This document shows positions 8,279 through 15,851 of a stretch of DNA of 64,000 nt, in pieces. The notes under the pieces are model-generated. The model did not search any database. It had not been told where the DNA came from and was given only the letters and a program-made list of their open reading frames with translations. The position numbers and the translations under genes are program-made. Within the stretch, counting starts at the first letter, position 1, and the number at the start of each line of letters is the position of its first letter. The DNA is from Rhodoblastus sp. (lineage in GTDB: Bacteria > Pseudomonadota > Alphaproteobacteria > Rhizobiales > Beijerinckiaceae): NCBI RefSeq assembly GCF_019449565.1, contig NZ_JAGRPM010000038.1, positions 1 through 64,000 on the forward strand. Reading direction: 5' to 3'.

Positions 8279-9091
8279 ATGTCCTTGGAAATCGAAGTCT
8301 CCGCCGAAAAATCCAGAAGTGCTCCGCGCGCCGTTGGTGGCGGCGCCCTCATTGGAATACTCGGCGGTTTGATCGGCCTTGGAGGCGCAGAGTTCCGTCT
8401 TCCCCTTCTGATCGGCGTGTTCGGGTTTGGCGCGTTGGAAGCCGTGATCGTCAATAAGGCGATGAGCCTCATCGTAGTTGCGACCGCTCTTCCATTCCGT
8501 GCGCGCAGCGTGCCTCTTGGTGAAATCGCGAGCCATTGGCCTATCATCCTGAATCTATTGGCGGGAAGCCTGTTTGGCGCTTGGTTTGGCGCGGGGTGGG
8601 CTACTCGGCTCGCATCGAGAACTCTCTTCCGAACCATCGCAGTCATGCTGGTCATGATCGCCGCGATCCTGTTGCTCGGCCACGATGTCGTTTCCACCGA
8701 AGCAATCCTGACTGGCGCATCTCAAATGGTCGCTGGCGTCATCGCTGGCTTTGCGATTGGCGTGGCGGCGGCCCTCATGGGCGTAGCCGGTGGAGAACTC
8801 CTAATTCCGACGCTCATCCTCCTATTCGGGGCGGACATCAAGCTGGCTGGAAGTCTGTCACTCGCTATCAGTTTGCCGACAATGTTGGTCGGTTTCGCAC
8901 GATATAGTCAGGACCAAGCCTTCGCAGTTCTGCGAGGCAATGGCCGGTTCGTCCTGTTGATGGCCGTCGGCTCCATCATCGGCAGTTTCGTAGGTGGGCA
9001 ATTACTCGGCCTCATCCCAACCTCGATTCTGCTGCCTGCGCTGGCCCTCATCTTGGTTCTGTCGGCCATCAAGGTCTGGCGACACGAATGA
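8279..9091 (+). CDS. Sulfite exporter TauE/SafE family permease
   Basis: A 270-residue inner-membrane protein with about eight hydrophobic segments in two related halves. Each half opens with the family's glycine-rich motif: GGGALIGILGGLIGLGGAEFRLP split across residues 20-42, and AIGVAAALMGVAGGELLIP at about 159-177. TauE/SafE proteins export sulfite, sulfoacetate or other small organic anions; the substrate here is unknown. The ATG has AAGGAA upstream. It lies alone in the accessory island among small unknown genes, so it may be cargo gained by transfer. Confidence 0.88.
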   Translation: MSLEIEVSAEKSRSAPRAVGGGALIGILGGLIGLGGAEFRLPLLIGVFGFGALEAVIVNKAMSLIVVATALPFRARSVPLGEIASHWPIILNLLAGSLFGAWFGAGWATRLASRTLFRTIAVMLVMIAAILLLGHDVVSTEAILTGASQMVAGVIAGFAIGVAAALMGVAGGELLIPTLILLFGADIKLAGSLSLAISLPTMLVGFARYSQDQAFAVLRGNGRFVLLMAVGSIIGSFVGGQLLGLIPTSILLPALALILVLSAIKVWRHE

Positions 9092-9131
9092 TGGGCGCGC
9101 CATATATGAGAACGCAATACTTCGTTGCGTT

Positions 9132-9338
9132 CTATCGGTTTGCGGCCTCCATCAAAACCTCACGCATCTCATCCAGCGAAACCCGGATCAAAATCATGCG
9201 GCCTGCGACCGTCAGGTAGGCTTCCTCGCGGAACTCATCGACATCGCAGACCCGTTGAATCGCGGTGATCCGGACGAGATTGCGCATCCCGTCTTCGTCA
9301 ATCACCTCGATAAACGCTCCGATCCGCTCGATGGCCAT
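9132..9338 (-). CDS. Small hypothetical protein
   Basis: A 68-residue protein I do not recognise. The sequence alternates short beta strands (AFIEVID, LVRITAIQRV, EAYLTVAGRMILIRV) and ends in a helix (LDEMREVLMEAAN), which suggests a compact regulatory or binding domain. It is the last of three small minus-strand genes (9827 to 9132) that may form one transcript. It ends 41 bases from the convergent TauE/SafE gene. Confidence 0.55.
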   Translation of the reverse strand: MAIERIGAFIEVIDEDGMRNLVRITAIQRVCDVDEFREEAYLTVAGRMILIRVSLDEMREVLMEAANR

Positions 9339-9415
9339 GGCATGCCCTCCGATGAGAACATATTAGGAACATCGTGGGGCTGAAGTCCAGTCCGACGGAC
9401 CTTGGAATATTCCGA

Positions 9416-9640
9416 TTACGGCTTTGGGGTGCGCGTAAATTCGATCTCAAAAATGCATTTTGCATTGTCGCATTCTGGATTTTTGATTTTGACCGCCATT
9501 TCATATGTATTTTCTGTCGTGTCCGCGCAACGGCGCATTCTAAGCAGCGCATTTGTTGCTAACTTTACAATATCTATTCCCTGATGTGAAGCGTCAGAAA
9601 TAAAATCATCTGGAAAGATTATGATTGTATTGTTGTCCAT
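9416..9640 (-). CDS. Small hypothetical protein
   Basis: A 74-residue protein without recognisable domains. It contains three cysteines (in RRCADT, PECDN and AKCIFE), which could bind a metal, but the spacing does not match a standard finger. It starts five bases after the stop of the upstream 60-residue gene, so the two are very likely co-transcribed. The DNA is AT-rich compared with the flanking chromosome. Confidence 0.5.
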   Translation of the reverse strand: MDNNTIIIFPDDFISDASHQGIDIVKLATNALLRMRRCADTTENTYEMAVKIKNPECDNAKCIFEIEFTRTPKP

Positions 9641-9644
9641 GCTT

Positions 9645-9827
9645 CTATTTATGTTTTAATGAAGAGTCTTGTTCTCCGCAGCGCGGCAATTGTTGCCAAG
9701 GCGGTTGATAGCCTTGTGCCTCATAAAAATCCAAATCAACCTGATTTTCGATCATATTCCCATAATCGACTACGACGGCGTAAGGATCGCCGTTCTTATC
9801 GGTCATTAAACAGATGCCACGCGCCAT
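9645..9827 (-). CDS. Small hypothetical protein
   Basis: A 60-residue protein, MARGICLMTDKNGDPYAVVVD and onward, with a beta-strand start and a proline-rich tail. The ATG at 9827 is chosen over upstream codons because GAGGGGAC stands six bases before it. It is the first of three closely spaced minus-strand genes and diverges from the 129-residue gene at 9902. No function can be inferred. Confidence 0.55.
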   Translation of the reverse strand: MARGICLMTDKNGDPYAVVVDYGNMIENQVDLDFYEAQGYQPPWQQLPRCGEQDSSLKHK

Positions 9828-9901
9828 CTCGTCCCCTCGACATTTCAGATCGAATGCATTGGCGAAAAATATAGCCAACTTCGAGGCGAATAAATACATA
9901 C

Positions 9902-10291
9902 ATGAGATATTACGAACTGCTCATTGAGACTGCCGTTGACCAACGGAATCCAGCCATCGCTCTCGCCCTTCACGCCATGACCGATTTACCCATCGTCGCG
10001 CTCATGATTGGCAACGACGGCCAGCGTCAGAGAGCCGCGTATGTCATGGTCCGGGCCTCGGATGACACCTTCTTCGACGCCAATGGCTCACGCGCCCTCG
10101 TGGAAATCATGGCCGATGCAGGCATCGATCCCCATGGCGATCAAAAATGGGAGGTTCGCGAGATCACGCCTGAATTGCTGCTGAACTGGTCCAACGGAAA
10201 GCGGTTTTCACTGATCACCAAGTCGATGGCGCGCGATGCCAAGGCGCAGGCGCAGGAGATCATGGCGCGGCTGGGGATTCCGGCGCGCTAA
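9902..10291 (+). CDS. Hypothetical protein
   Basis: A 129-residue soluble protein that I do not recognise. It reads as a single alpha/beta domain: RYYELLIETAVDQ, then PIVALMIGNDGQRQRAAYVMV, an acidic middle, and a C-terminal helix DAKAQAQEIMARLG. The gene diverges from the three small minus-strand genes and ends 29 bases before the terminator of the second candidate small RNA. Coding quality is good (GC-rich third positions in the second half). It may be island cargo. Confidence 0.55.
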   Translation: MRYYELLIETAVDQRNPAIALALHAMTDLPIVALMIGNDGQRQRAAYVMVRASDDTFFDANGSRALVEIMADAGIDPHGDQKWEVREITPELLLNWSNGKRFSLITKSMARDAKAQAQEIMARLGIPAR

Positions 10292-10319
10292 ATTCGGCCA
10301 CGCTTCCGATACTTCAGTG

Positions 10320-10344
10320 AAAAGGCCGCCTCGAAAGGCGGCCT
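10320..10344 (-). terminator. Rho-independent terminator of copy B
   Basis: On the minus strand GGCCGCCT pairs with AGGCGGCC around a stable TTCG loop (10325-10344) and is followed by TTTT (10324-10321). On the plus strand the hairpin also lies just after the 129-residue gene. Confidence 0.8.
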
Positions 10345-10420
10345 CATGGTATTAGCGGTGTGATATTTTTGCATCAACACCTTTGTTGAATGGCTGGGGA
10401 TCGCTCCGCGCGTTTTTTTG
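10320..10420 (-). ncRNA. Candidate small RNA, copy B (repeat plus terminator)
   Basis: Positions 10358-10420 are the inverted near-copy of 5795-5858, with three substitutions and one base fewer in the A-run. The same hairpin (GGTGT-T-GAT with ATCACACC) is kept. It is followed on the minus strand by a terminator that differs in sequence from that of copy A. Preservation of the hairpin together with a non-identical terminator supports an RNA element rather than simple duplication. It lies 46 bases beyond the stop of the IalB gene on the same strand. Confidence 0.5.
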
Positions 10421-10465
10421 TTTTGCGACGGCGGCCGCCGGAGCGGCCGCCGATGCGCGAATAAC

Positions 10466-11206
10466 TTACTTCGCCGGAGCGGCGGGGGCAGCCGGCGCGG
10501 CGGGCGCGGCCGGAGCGGCGCCGCCGCCCTGCTGCTCAAGCTTCTTGCGCTCTTCCTCGGCGCGCTTTTGCAGTTCGGCGGCCAGCTTCTTCTGCTGCTC
10601 TTCCAGAACCTTGGGGTCGACCGCCGGGCCGTCGAAGGCCTTGCCGAAACCCGCCAGCGGCACGTTGAACACGACTTCGGCATTGGCCTGGTTCTTGACC
10701 ACGACGGTCATGGCCGTGCCCTTTCGGGCGGCGTCGACGACGTCCTTCTTCACCTTGGCCTCGGCGAAGCAGCCGTTCGGGAAGCAGATCTCGAAGGCGC
10801 CTTCGGTGACAGGACCCTTGTCGATCGAGAAACGGAAGCCCGGGCGCAGCATCAGGCCGACGGGCATCAGGAAGCGGACGATCCTGACGTCTTCGCCCTT
10901 CACGTCATAAACGGCGAGGGCGAGGACCGGGGCCTGGTCCTTCTGGGCGCCAAAATCACGCGTGGTGTAGCAGATGTCCTTGTTGGCGGCGTTGTCGTGG
11001 CCGCAAACCTTGGTCCAATCCGCCTGTGTGGGAATGAGATCAACCTTCAGCGGACCCTGCGGGGCGCCGCCGGGCTGGCCGGCAGGCGCCTGGCCGGGAG
11101 CCGGGGCGGCCGGAGCCGCCGGCTGCTGCGCGAAGGCCGGGGCGGAGCCGAGGAGGAGCGCGCCCGCCACCAGAGCGGCGCCAAAGCGGGACGAAGACAG
11201 CGACAT
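10466..11206 (-). CDS. Invasion-associated locus B (IalB) family protein
   Basis: A 246-residue exported protein. A signal peptide (RFGAALVAGALLLGSAPAFA) is followed by a proline/alanine/glycine-rich linker of about 25 residues. The IalB domain comes next, with its paired cysteines (WTKVCG, KDICYT, FEICFPNGC). A charged coiled-coil-like stretch (LEEQQKKLAAELQKRAEEER) and an Ala-Pro repeat tail form the C-terminus. IalB was named in Bartonella, but the domain is general in Rhizobiales and its envelope role is unclear. The ATG at 11206 has AAGGA upstream; longer frames upstream lack one. It diverges from the peptide-binding protein gene. The low-complexity ends are unusual but common in this family. 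Confidence 0.85.
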   Translation of the reverse strand: MSLSSSRFGAALVAGALLLGSAPAFAQQPAAPAAPAPGQAPAGQPGGAPQGPLKVDLIPTQADWTKVCGHDNAANKDICYTTRDFGAQKDQAPVLALAVYDVKGEDVRIVRFLMPVGLMLRPGFRFSIDKGPVTEGAFEICFPNGCFAEAKVKKDVVDAARKGTAMTVVVKNQANAEVVFNVPLAGFGKAFDGPAVDPKVLEEQQKKLAAELQKRAEEERKKLEQQGGGAAPAAPAAPAAPAAPAK

Positions 11207-11447
11207 TCGAAATCCTTTCAGCGGGGCGGCGGAACGCCTGGCCCGCGATATTGCGAGAGAACCCCTGATCGCCCCTTGGGAGCAAAACGAAGCGCTCATC
11301 GCCTTAAAATAAGGCGACAGATTGACGGCGCCTTCATATCGTCTTCGTCCGCGTATTTCCAGCAGAGAAAACTCCGGGGGCCTTCTTTTCTTGGTCCCAC
11401 GGGTAAAATCGGGCGTCAAACCCATAAATTTGCTTTAGCATCCCGCC

Positions 11448-13319
11448 ATGCGCCGCTTCCGTTCGTTTCCACGCCAGGTTTTCGCCGCCTGCCTCGCCGC
11501 CGCCTTGCCGTGGTTCGGGTCAGTTGGCGCGCGCGGCGCGGAAGAAAAGCCGCAGGGCCGAATCAGTCATTCCATCGCCATGCAGGGCGAGCCTGCGCTT
11601 CCGCCCGGCTTCAAATGCCTGCCCTACGCCGATCCCGCCGCCCGCAAGGGCGGAACCTTGCATCTCGGCGCATATGGCGCCTTCGACAATCTCAACCCCT
11701 ATGGCGTCAACGCCGGGACGACCGCCGCAGGCATAGCGGGACCGGTCTATGAGAGCCTGATGGCCCGCTCCTATGACGAGCCCTTCACGCTTTACGGCCT
11801 CATCGCGGAGACCATCGAAACCAATGAAGCCCGCGATCACGTCGTGTTCCGGCTCAACCCCGCCGCGCATTTCTCCGACGGCGCGCCGATCACCGCGCGC
11901 GACGTGGTTTTTTCCTTCAACCTGCTGAAGAACAAGGGCCGCCCCCAGCAGCGCGCCGCCTATGGGCTGGTGCGCTCGATCGAGGCGCTGGACGATCGTA
12001 CGATCCGCTATGACCTCGCCGGCGCCGATGACCGCGAACTGCCGCTAATTCTGGCCCTGATGCCCGTCCTGCCGGCCCACGCCATGACCGAGAAGCGCTT
12101 CACCGAGGAGGGTCTGACCGTTCCGCTCGGGTCAGGCCCCTACAAGGTCGCCGAGGTCAAGCCGGGCGAAAAGCTGGTCCTGCGCCGCGACCCCAATTAT
12201 TGGGGCAAGGACCTGCCGATGGCCTGCGGGCTCTATAATTTCGACGAGGTCGTGTTCGATTACGGCCGCGACGACAACAGCCTGTTCGAGGCCTTCAAGG
12301 CGGGGCTTGTCGATTATCGCGAAGAGACCAACCCGCATCGTTGGGTCGGCGGCTATGATTTCGCCGCCCGCCGCGACGGCCGCGTCGCGCTGGAGACCTT
12401 GCCGCTCGGCGGCCCCAAGGGGCTGCGCGGATTCGCCTTCAACACCCGCCGAGCCCTCTTCGCCGACCCGCGCCTGCGCGAGGCTCTGGCTGCGATGTTC
12501 GATTTCGAATGGCTCAACGCCAATCTCTATTCAAACCTCTATACGCGGACCCGAAGCTTCTTCGACGAATCCGAGCTCTCGGCCTCGGGCCGCCCGGCGA
12601 GCGCGGCGGAGCGCGCTTTGCTCGCGCCCTTTCCGGGCGCCGTGCGCGAAGACATTCTCGACGGCCGCTGGACGCCGCCGCGCTCGGACGGCTCCGGCCG
12701 CGACCGCGCCCTTGCGAAAAAGGCGCTGGCGCTGGCGGAAAAAGCCGGATGGAAGCTGCAGGACGGCGTGCTGACGCGCGACGGCAAGGCGCTGGCCTTC
12801 GAGATTCTCGTCATCGACCGCGAGCAGGAGCGCCTCGCGCTCTATTATTCCGGCCAGCTGCGCCGGATCGGCGTGGACGCCCGCGTGCGGCTGGTCGACG
12901 AGGTACAGTTCCAGCGCCGCCGCCAGCGTTTCGAATTCGACATGATGATCGGGCTTTGGCAGGCCTCGGCCTCGCCCGGCAATGAGCAGCGCATGAGATG
13001 GGGCGGCGACAGCGCCGCACAGGAAGCGTCCTATAATCTCGCTGGGGCGAAAAACCCGGCCATCGACGCCATGATCGCGGCGTTGCAGGCGGCGGAAACG
13101 CGGGAGGATTTCGTTACCGCCGCCCGCGCGCTGGATCGCGTGCTTCTGTCGGGGTTTTATGTCGTGCCGCTTTACCATTCGCGGGCGCAATGGATCGCGT
13201 ATTGGCGGCGGATCGCGCATCCAAAGGCTTTGCCGAATTACGCACAACCCTTATTTGGCGAGGCGCTGGAGAGCTGGAGCCTTGCGCCGGAGCCAGCTCG
13301 TCCCGATAAGCCGCATTGA
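11448..13319 (+). CDS. ABC transporter substrate-binding protein, family 5 (YejA-like)
   Basis: A 623-residue periplasmic solute-binding protein of the dipeptide/oligopeptide/nickel group. The signal peptide covers about residues 1-30. The SBP_bac_5 core starts at KGGTLHLGAYGAFDNLNPYG and continues through VYESLMARSYDEP, FSDGAPITARDVVFSFNLL and GSGPYKVAEVKPGEKLVLRR. Overall it resembles YejA-type microcin/peptide binding proteins. No permease or ATPase genes are adjacent, so it is an orphan that must share a transporter encoded elsewhere. Its 3' end overlaps the convergent membrane-protein gene by about 206 bases. Confidence 0.88.
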   Translation: MRRFRSFPRQVFAACLAAALPWFGSVGARGAEEKPQGRISHSIAMQGEPALPPGFKCLPYADPAARKGGTLHLGAYGAFDNLNPYGVNAGTTAAGIAGPVYESLMARSYDEPFTLYGLIAETIETNEARDHVVFRLNPAAHFSDGAPITARDVVFSFNLLKNKGRPQQRAAYGLVRSIEALDDRTIRYDLAGADDRELPLILALMPVLPAHAMTEKRFTEEGLTVPLGSGPYKVAEVKPGEKLVLRRDPNYWGKDLPMACGLYNFDEVVFDYGRDDNSLFEAFKAGLVDYREETNPHRWVGGYDFAARRDGRVALETLPLGGPKGLRGFAFNTRRALFADPRLREALAAMFDFEWLNANLYSNLYTRTRSFFDESELSASGRPASAAERALLAPFPGAVREDILDGRWTPPRSDGSGRDRALAKKALALAEKAGWKLQDGVLTRDGKALAFEILVIDREQERLALYYSGQLRRIGVDARVRLVDEVQFQRRRQRFEFDMMIGLWQASASPGNEQRMRWGGDSAAQEASYNLAGAKNPAIDAMIAALQAAETREDFVTAARALDRVLLSGFYVVPLYHSRAQWIAYWRRIAHPKALPNYAQPLFGEALESWSLAPEPARPDKPH

Positions 13320-13926
13320 GCGCGGCGATAAAGGAGCGCGGCGCATCTTCGAGCCATTCCGGCGGCGCGGCGGCGCGCGCCGCCGCCATTTCAGGCTGAT
13401 CCCGCCGTGAGGGGAGCGTCTTCTCGTCGCCGCCCAGCTCCAGGGCGCGCGTCAGAGCCCATTCGAGCAGATGAGCGGCGGCCATGAACATCAGGAAAGA
13501 AAGCGCATAAACCCAGGCGTTGATGGAATTGGCGAAGCCAAAAGCGGCGGCCTGAAACAGCCGCAGCCTGTAGAGGTCGCGCGAGTCGTCCTCGTCCAGG
13601 GCCCCAGCCGCAAGTGAGTCCGCATTTTCCCAGGGAACGCGGTCGTCGACGCCGAAGCCCAGCGCGAAGATGCAGCAGGCTGCGGAAATCTCGACCCAGA
13701 TGGAATCGACATACCAGTCAGCCGGCGCGAAAGCGGCCCATAGCCGCCCGAAGGCCAGCCCGGCTAGGGCGGCGGCGATTGCGAAGGTCAAAGCGCGCTG
13801 GTGTCCGGAAAATCGGCGATCAAGGCCGACCAAAGCGCCGAACAATACGGCGGCAAGCATATTGAGCGCCACGGCGGTAACCCCGCAGAAGAGGACGGCG
13901 ACTCGATACAATTGAAGGAAAAGCAC
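13114..13926 (-). CDS. Integral membrane hypothetical protein
   Basis: A 270-residue protein with four or five hydrophobic segments (about residues 9-32, 45-66, 78-96 and 137-157) and a long hydrophilic, arginine- and alanine-rich C-terminal tail. The tail (about residue 200 onward) is coded antisense to the end of the substrate-binding protein gene. The membrane half has clean coding character and lies outside the overlap, so the gene is probably real. The tail may simply be read-through until a stop appeared. No family is recognised. A helix AFGFANSINAWVYALSFLMF near residue 130 is the most conserved-looking part. Confidence 0.6.
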   Translation of the reverse strand: MLFLQLYRVAVLFCGVTAVALNMLAAVLFGALVGLDRRFSGHQRALTFAIAAALAGLAFGRLWAAFAPADWYVDSIWVEISAACCIFALGFGVDDRVPWENADSLAAGALDEDDSRDLYRLRLFQAAAFGFANSINAWVYALSFLMFMAAAHLLEWALTRALELGGDEKTLPSRRDQPEMAAARAAAPPEWLEDAPRSFIAALNAAYRDELAPAQGSSSPAPRQIRVVRNSAKPLDARSAANTRSIAPANGKAARHKTPTEARDPARGRR

Positions 13927-14010
13927 TAACGATTCGTTAAATTAAGGTTACGCGCGGCAATAGCGCCCAGCAAAATAAAATCCCCGTCGCGCGACCTTAT
14001 CCACTGCTGC

Positions 14011-14170
14011 GGCGTTTAATCCTGTGCGGGGGCGCTGAGTCCGCCGCCGGCGCACTTATTCACCCCCAGGCGCTCTTAATCTGCCGCAGGCGCACTTAAT
14101 CTGCCGCGGGCGCACTTAATCTGCCGCGGGCGCTTGCGCTTTGCCCGGCGGCGCTTAACTTCAGAGCAGG
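14011..14170. repeat. 20-bp tandem repeat array upstream of the patatin gene
   Basis: About eight consecutive 20-bp units run from GGCGTTTAATCCTGTGCGGG at 14011 to the RBS region of the next gene. The clearest units are GCGCACTTAATCTGCCGCGG at about 14090-14129; outer units have diverged. The period stays at 20 bp throughout, close to two helical turns. There are no unique spacers, so it is not CRISPR. It could bind a regulator at phased sites or be a slippage product. No coding function is claimed, although an open frame runs through it. Confidence 0.85.
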
Positions 14171-14193
14171 CGCCTCCGCGCCGGAGGTTCAAT

Positions 14194-15186
14194 TTGGATA
14201 TCGTCAAGGCCGCCCTCGATTTCCGCCCGCAAAGCGGAAACCGCCCCTGGCCCCCAAGCCGGCTCGCGCTCGCCCTTCAGGGCGGCGGATCCTTCGGCGC
14301 CTTCACCTGGGGCGCGCTCGAGCGCTTGCTCGAAGAAGAGAATCTTGTCCTCGACGCCTTTTCCGGCGCCAGCGCCGGCGCGGTCAACGCCGCTTTGCTG
14401 GCGAGCGGCCTCGCGGAAGGCGGACGCGAAGGCGCCCGGAAAAACCTCGAAAAATTCTGGACCCATGTCAGCAAGAGCGCAGCGTTCCTACCCAAGGCCG
14501 TGACCCTGCCGCTCGGCTTTATGGCGCGGGCGATGTCGCCCTATCAATTCAATCCCTTCGACCTGAACCCGCTGCGCGTGGCGCTTGAGGCCCATGTCGA
14601 TTTCGAACGGCTGCGGCATCTTTCCAGCCCGCGCCTGCTGATCGCCGCGACCCGCGTCAGCACGGCCAGCCTGCGCATTTTCCGCAATGACGAACTGACG
14701 GTCGAGTCCATCCTGGCCTCGGCCTGCCTGCCCCTATTGCATCAATCCATCGAAATCGACGGCGAGCTTTACTGGGACGGCGGCTATATCGCCAATCCGC
14801 CGCTGACGCCGCTGGTGGTGGAGAGCGACGCCTCGGACGTCCTGATCATCCAGATCACGCCGAGTCGCTCGCAGGCCTCGCCGCGCTCGCGCAGCGACAT
14901 CGAACGCCGCATCGAGCAGATCAATTTCGCCTCGACCCTCGACCGCGAAATCGAGGCGATCCGGCTGCTGGCGCCGCTCTGCGCGGGAGGCGACGCCTCG
15001 GGCAAATGGTGCAAGCTGCGGATCGACCGGCTCTCGGCGGAAGATACCGTGCAGTCGCTGGCCGAGCACAGCCCCGGCAATCTGGAATGGTCCTTCATCT
15101 CCCAACTGCGCGATGCCGGACGCGCCGCCGCCAATGACTGGCTGGACCAGACCGGCGATTTCGCACCGCATTTCCTGACCGGCTGA
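14194..15186 (+). CDS. Patatin-like phospholipase (RssA type)
   Basis: A 330-residue serine hydrolase of the patatin fold, expected to deacylate phospholipids or other lipids using a Ser-Asp dyad. The oxyanion loop GGGSFGAF is at about 30-37, the nucleophile Ser58 lies in GASAG, and the catalytic Asp195 lies in DGGY. The C-terminal part (LIIQITPSRS to IEAIRLL) resembles the DUF3734 region of the long patatins. The start is TTG at 14194 because GGAGG stands six bases before it. The frame remains open upstream to 14134, but that stretch is tandem-repeat DNA. The gene follows the 20-bp repeat array directly, and an FMN-reductase gene follows 40 bases later. Confidence 0.88.
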   Translation: MDIVKAALDFRPQSGNRPWPPSRLALALQGGGSFGAFTWGALERLLEEENLVLDAFSGASAGAVNAALLASGLAEGGREGARKNLEKFWTHVSKSAAFLPKAVTLPLGFMARAMSPYQFNPFDLNPLRVALEAHVDFERLRHLSSPRLLIAATRVSTASLRIFRNDELTVESILASACLPLLHQSIEIDGELYWDGGYIANPPLTPLVVESDASDVLIIQITPSRSQASPRSRSDIERRIEQINFASTLDREIEAIRLLAPLCAGGDASGKWCKLRIDRLSAEDTVQSLAEHSPGNLEWSFISQLRDAGRAAANDWLDQTGDFAPHFLTG

Positions 15187-15226
15187 CCCAGACCGGCCTT
15201 TTCCCAAGCCCACTACAGGAGACGAC

Positions 15227-15784
15227 ATGAGCGGAAAGAACCTGCATTTCGTGACCATGCTCGGCAGCCTGCGCAAGGCCTCCGTCAATGGCGGCGTGGC
15301 GCGCGCCCTGCCCGCCCTTGCGCCCGAGGGCGTCGCCATTTCGGCGCTGGGCTCGGTGGGCGATTTCCCGCTCTACAACGCCGATGTGCAGGCCGAAGGA
15401 ATTCCCGCCGCCGTCGAAGCGATGGGCGCCGCGATCAAGGCCGCCGATGGCGTCATCATCGTCTCGCCGGAATATAATTATTCCGTGCCCGGCACATTGA
15501 AAAACGCGATCGACTGGCTGTCGCGCCTGTCCCCCAATCCGTTCAAGGCAAAGCCCATCCTGATCCAGAGCGCCTCGCCGGGCGCGCTCGGCGGCGCCCG
15601 CATGCAATATCACCTGCGCCAGATTTTCGTGTTTCTTGACGGCCGCGTCATGAACGCGCCGGAAGCAATGATCAGCGGCGCCTATGGTAAGTGCGACACC
15701 GCGACCGGCGACCTGACCGACGCGACGACCAAGGATTTTCTGAGCAAGCAACTCGCCGCCTTCGCGGATTTCGTGCGGCCGTAA
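15227..15784 (+). CDS. NADPH-dependent FMN reductase family protein
   Basis: A 185-residue flavodoxin-fold reductase that uses NAD(P)H to reduce FMN or quinone-like substrates. The phosphate-binding loop is MLGSLRKASVNGGVARAL (residues 9-26). The family hallmark SPEYNYSVPGTLKNAIDWLSR follows at about 80-100, split by a tyrosine pair, and then SASPGALGGARMQYHLRQIF. AGGAG precedes the ATG. It lies 40 bases after the patatin gene on the same strand and may be transcribed with it, but no functional link is obvious. Confidence 0.92.
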   Translation: MSGKNLHFVTMLGSLRKASVNGGVARALPALAPEGVAISALGSVGDFPLYNADVQAEGIPAAVEAMGAAIKAADGVIIVSPEYNYSVPGTLKNAIDWLSRLSPNPFKAKPILIQSASPGALGGARMQYHLRQIFVFLDGRVMNAPEAMISGAYGKCDTATGDLTDATTKDFLSKQLAAFADFVRP

Positions 15785-15851
15785 CAACTCTCGCTCGACA
15801 GCGTATTCCCATCGATCGGCGCGAACCGCCGTGTCTTCCGATGAGTCGACG

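Noticed and set aside
5795-10420. Direct-repeat attachment sites of an integrated element
   Set aside because: The two copies are inverted, not direct, and no integrase or tRNA gene is present, so site-specific integration is not supported.
10418-11752. 444-codon plus-strand frame across the IalB gene
   Set aside because: Antisense to IalB and overlapping the start of the binding-protein gene; glycine/arginine-rich low-complexity shadow.
14011-14170. CRISPR array
   Set aside because: The 20-bp units are contiguous without unique spacers and degrade outward. It is a plain tandem repeat and no cas genes are present.
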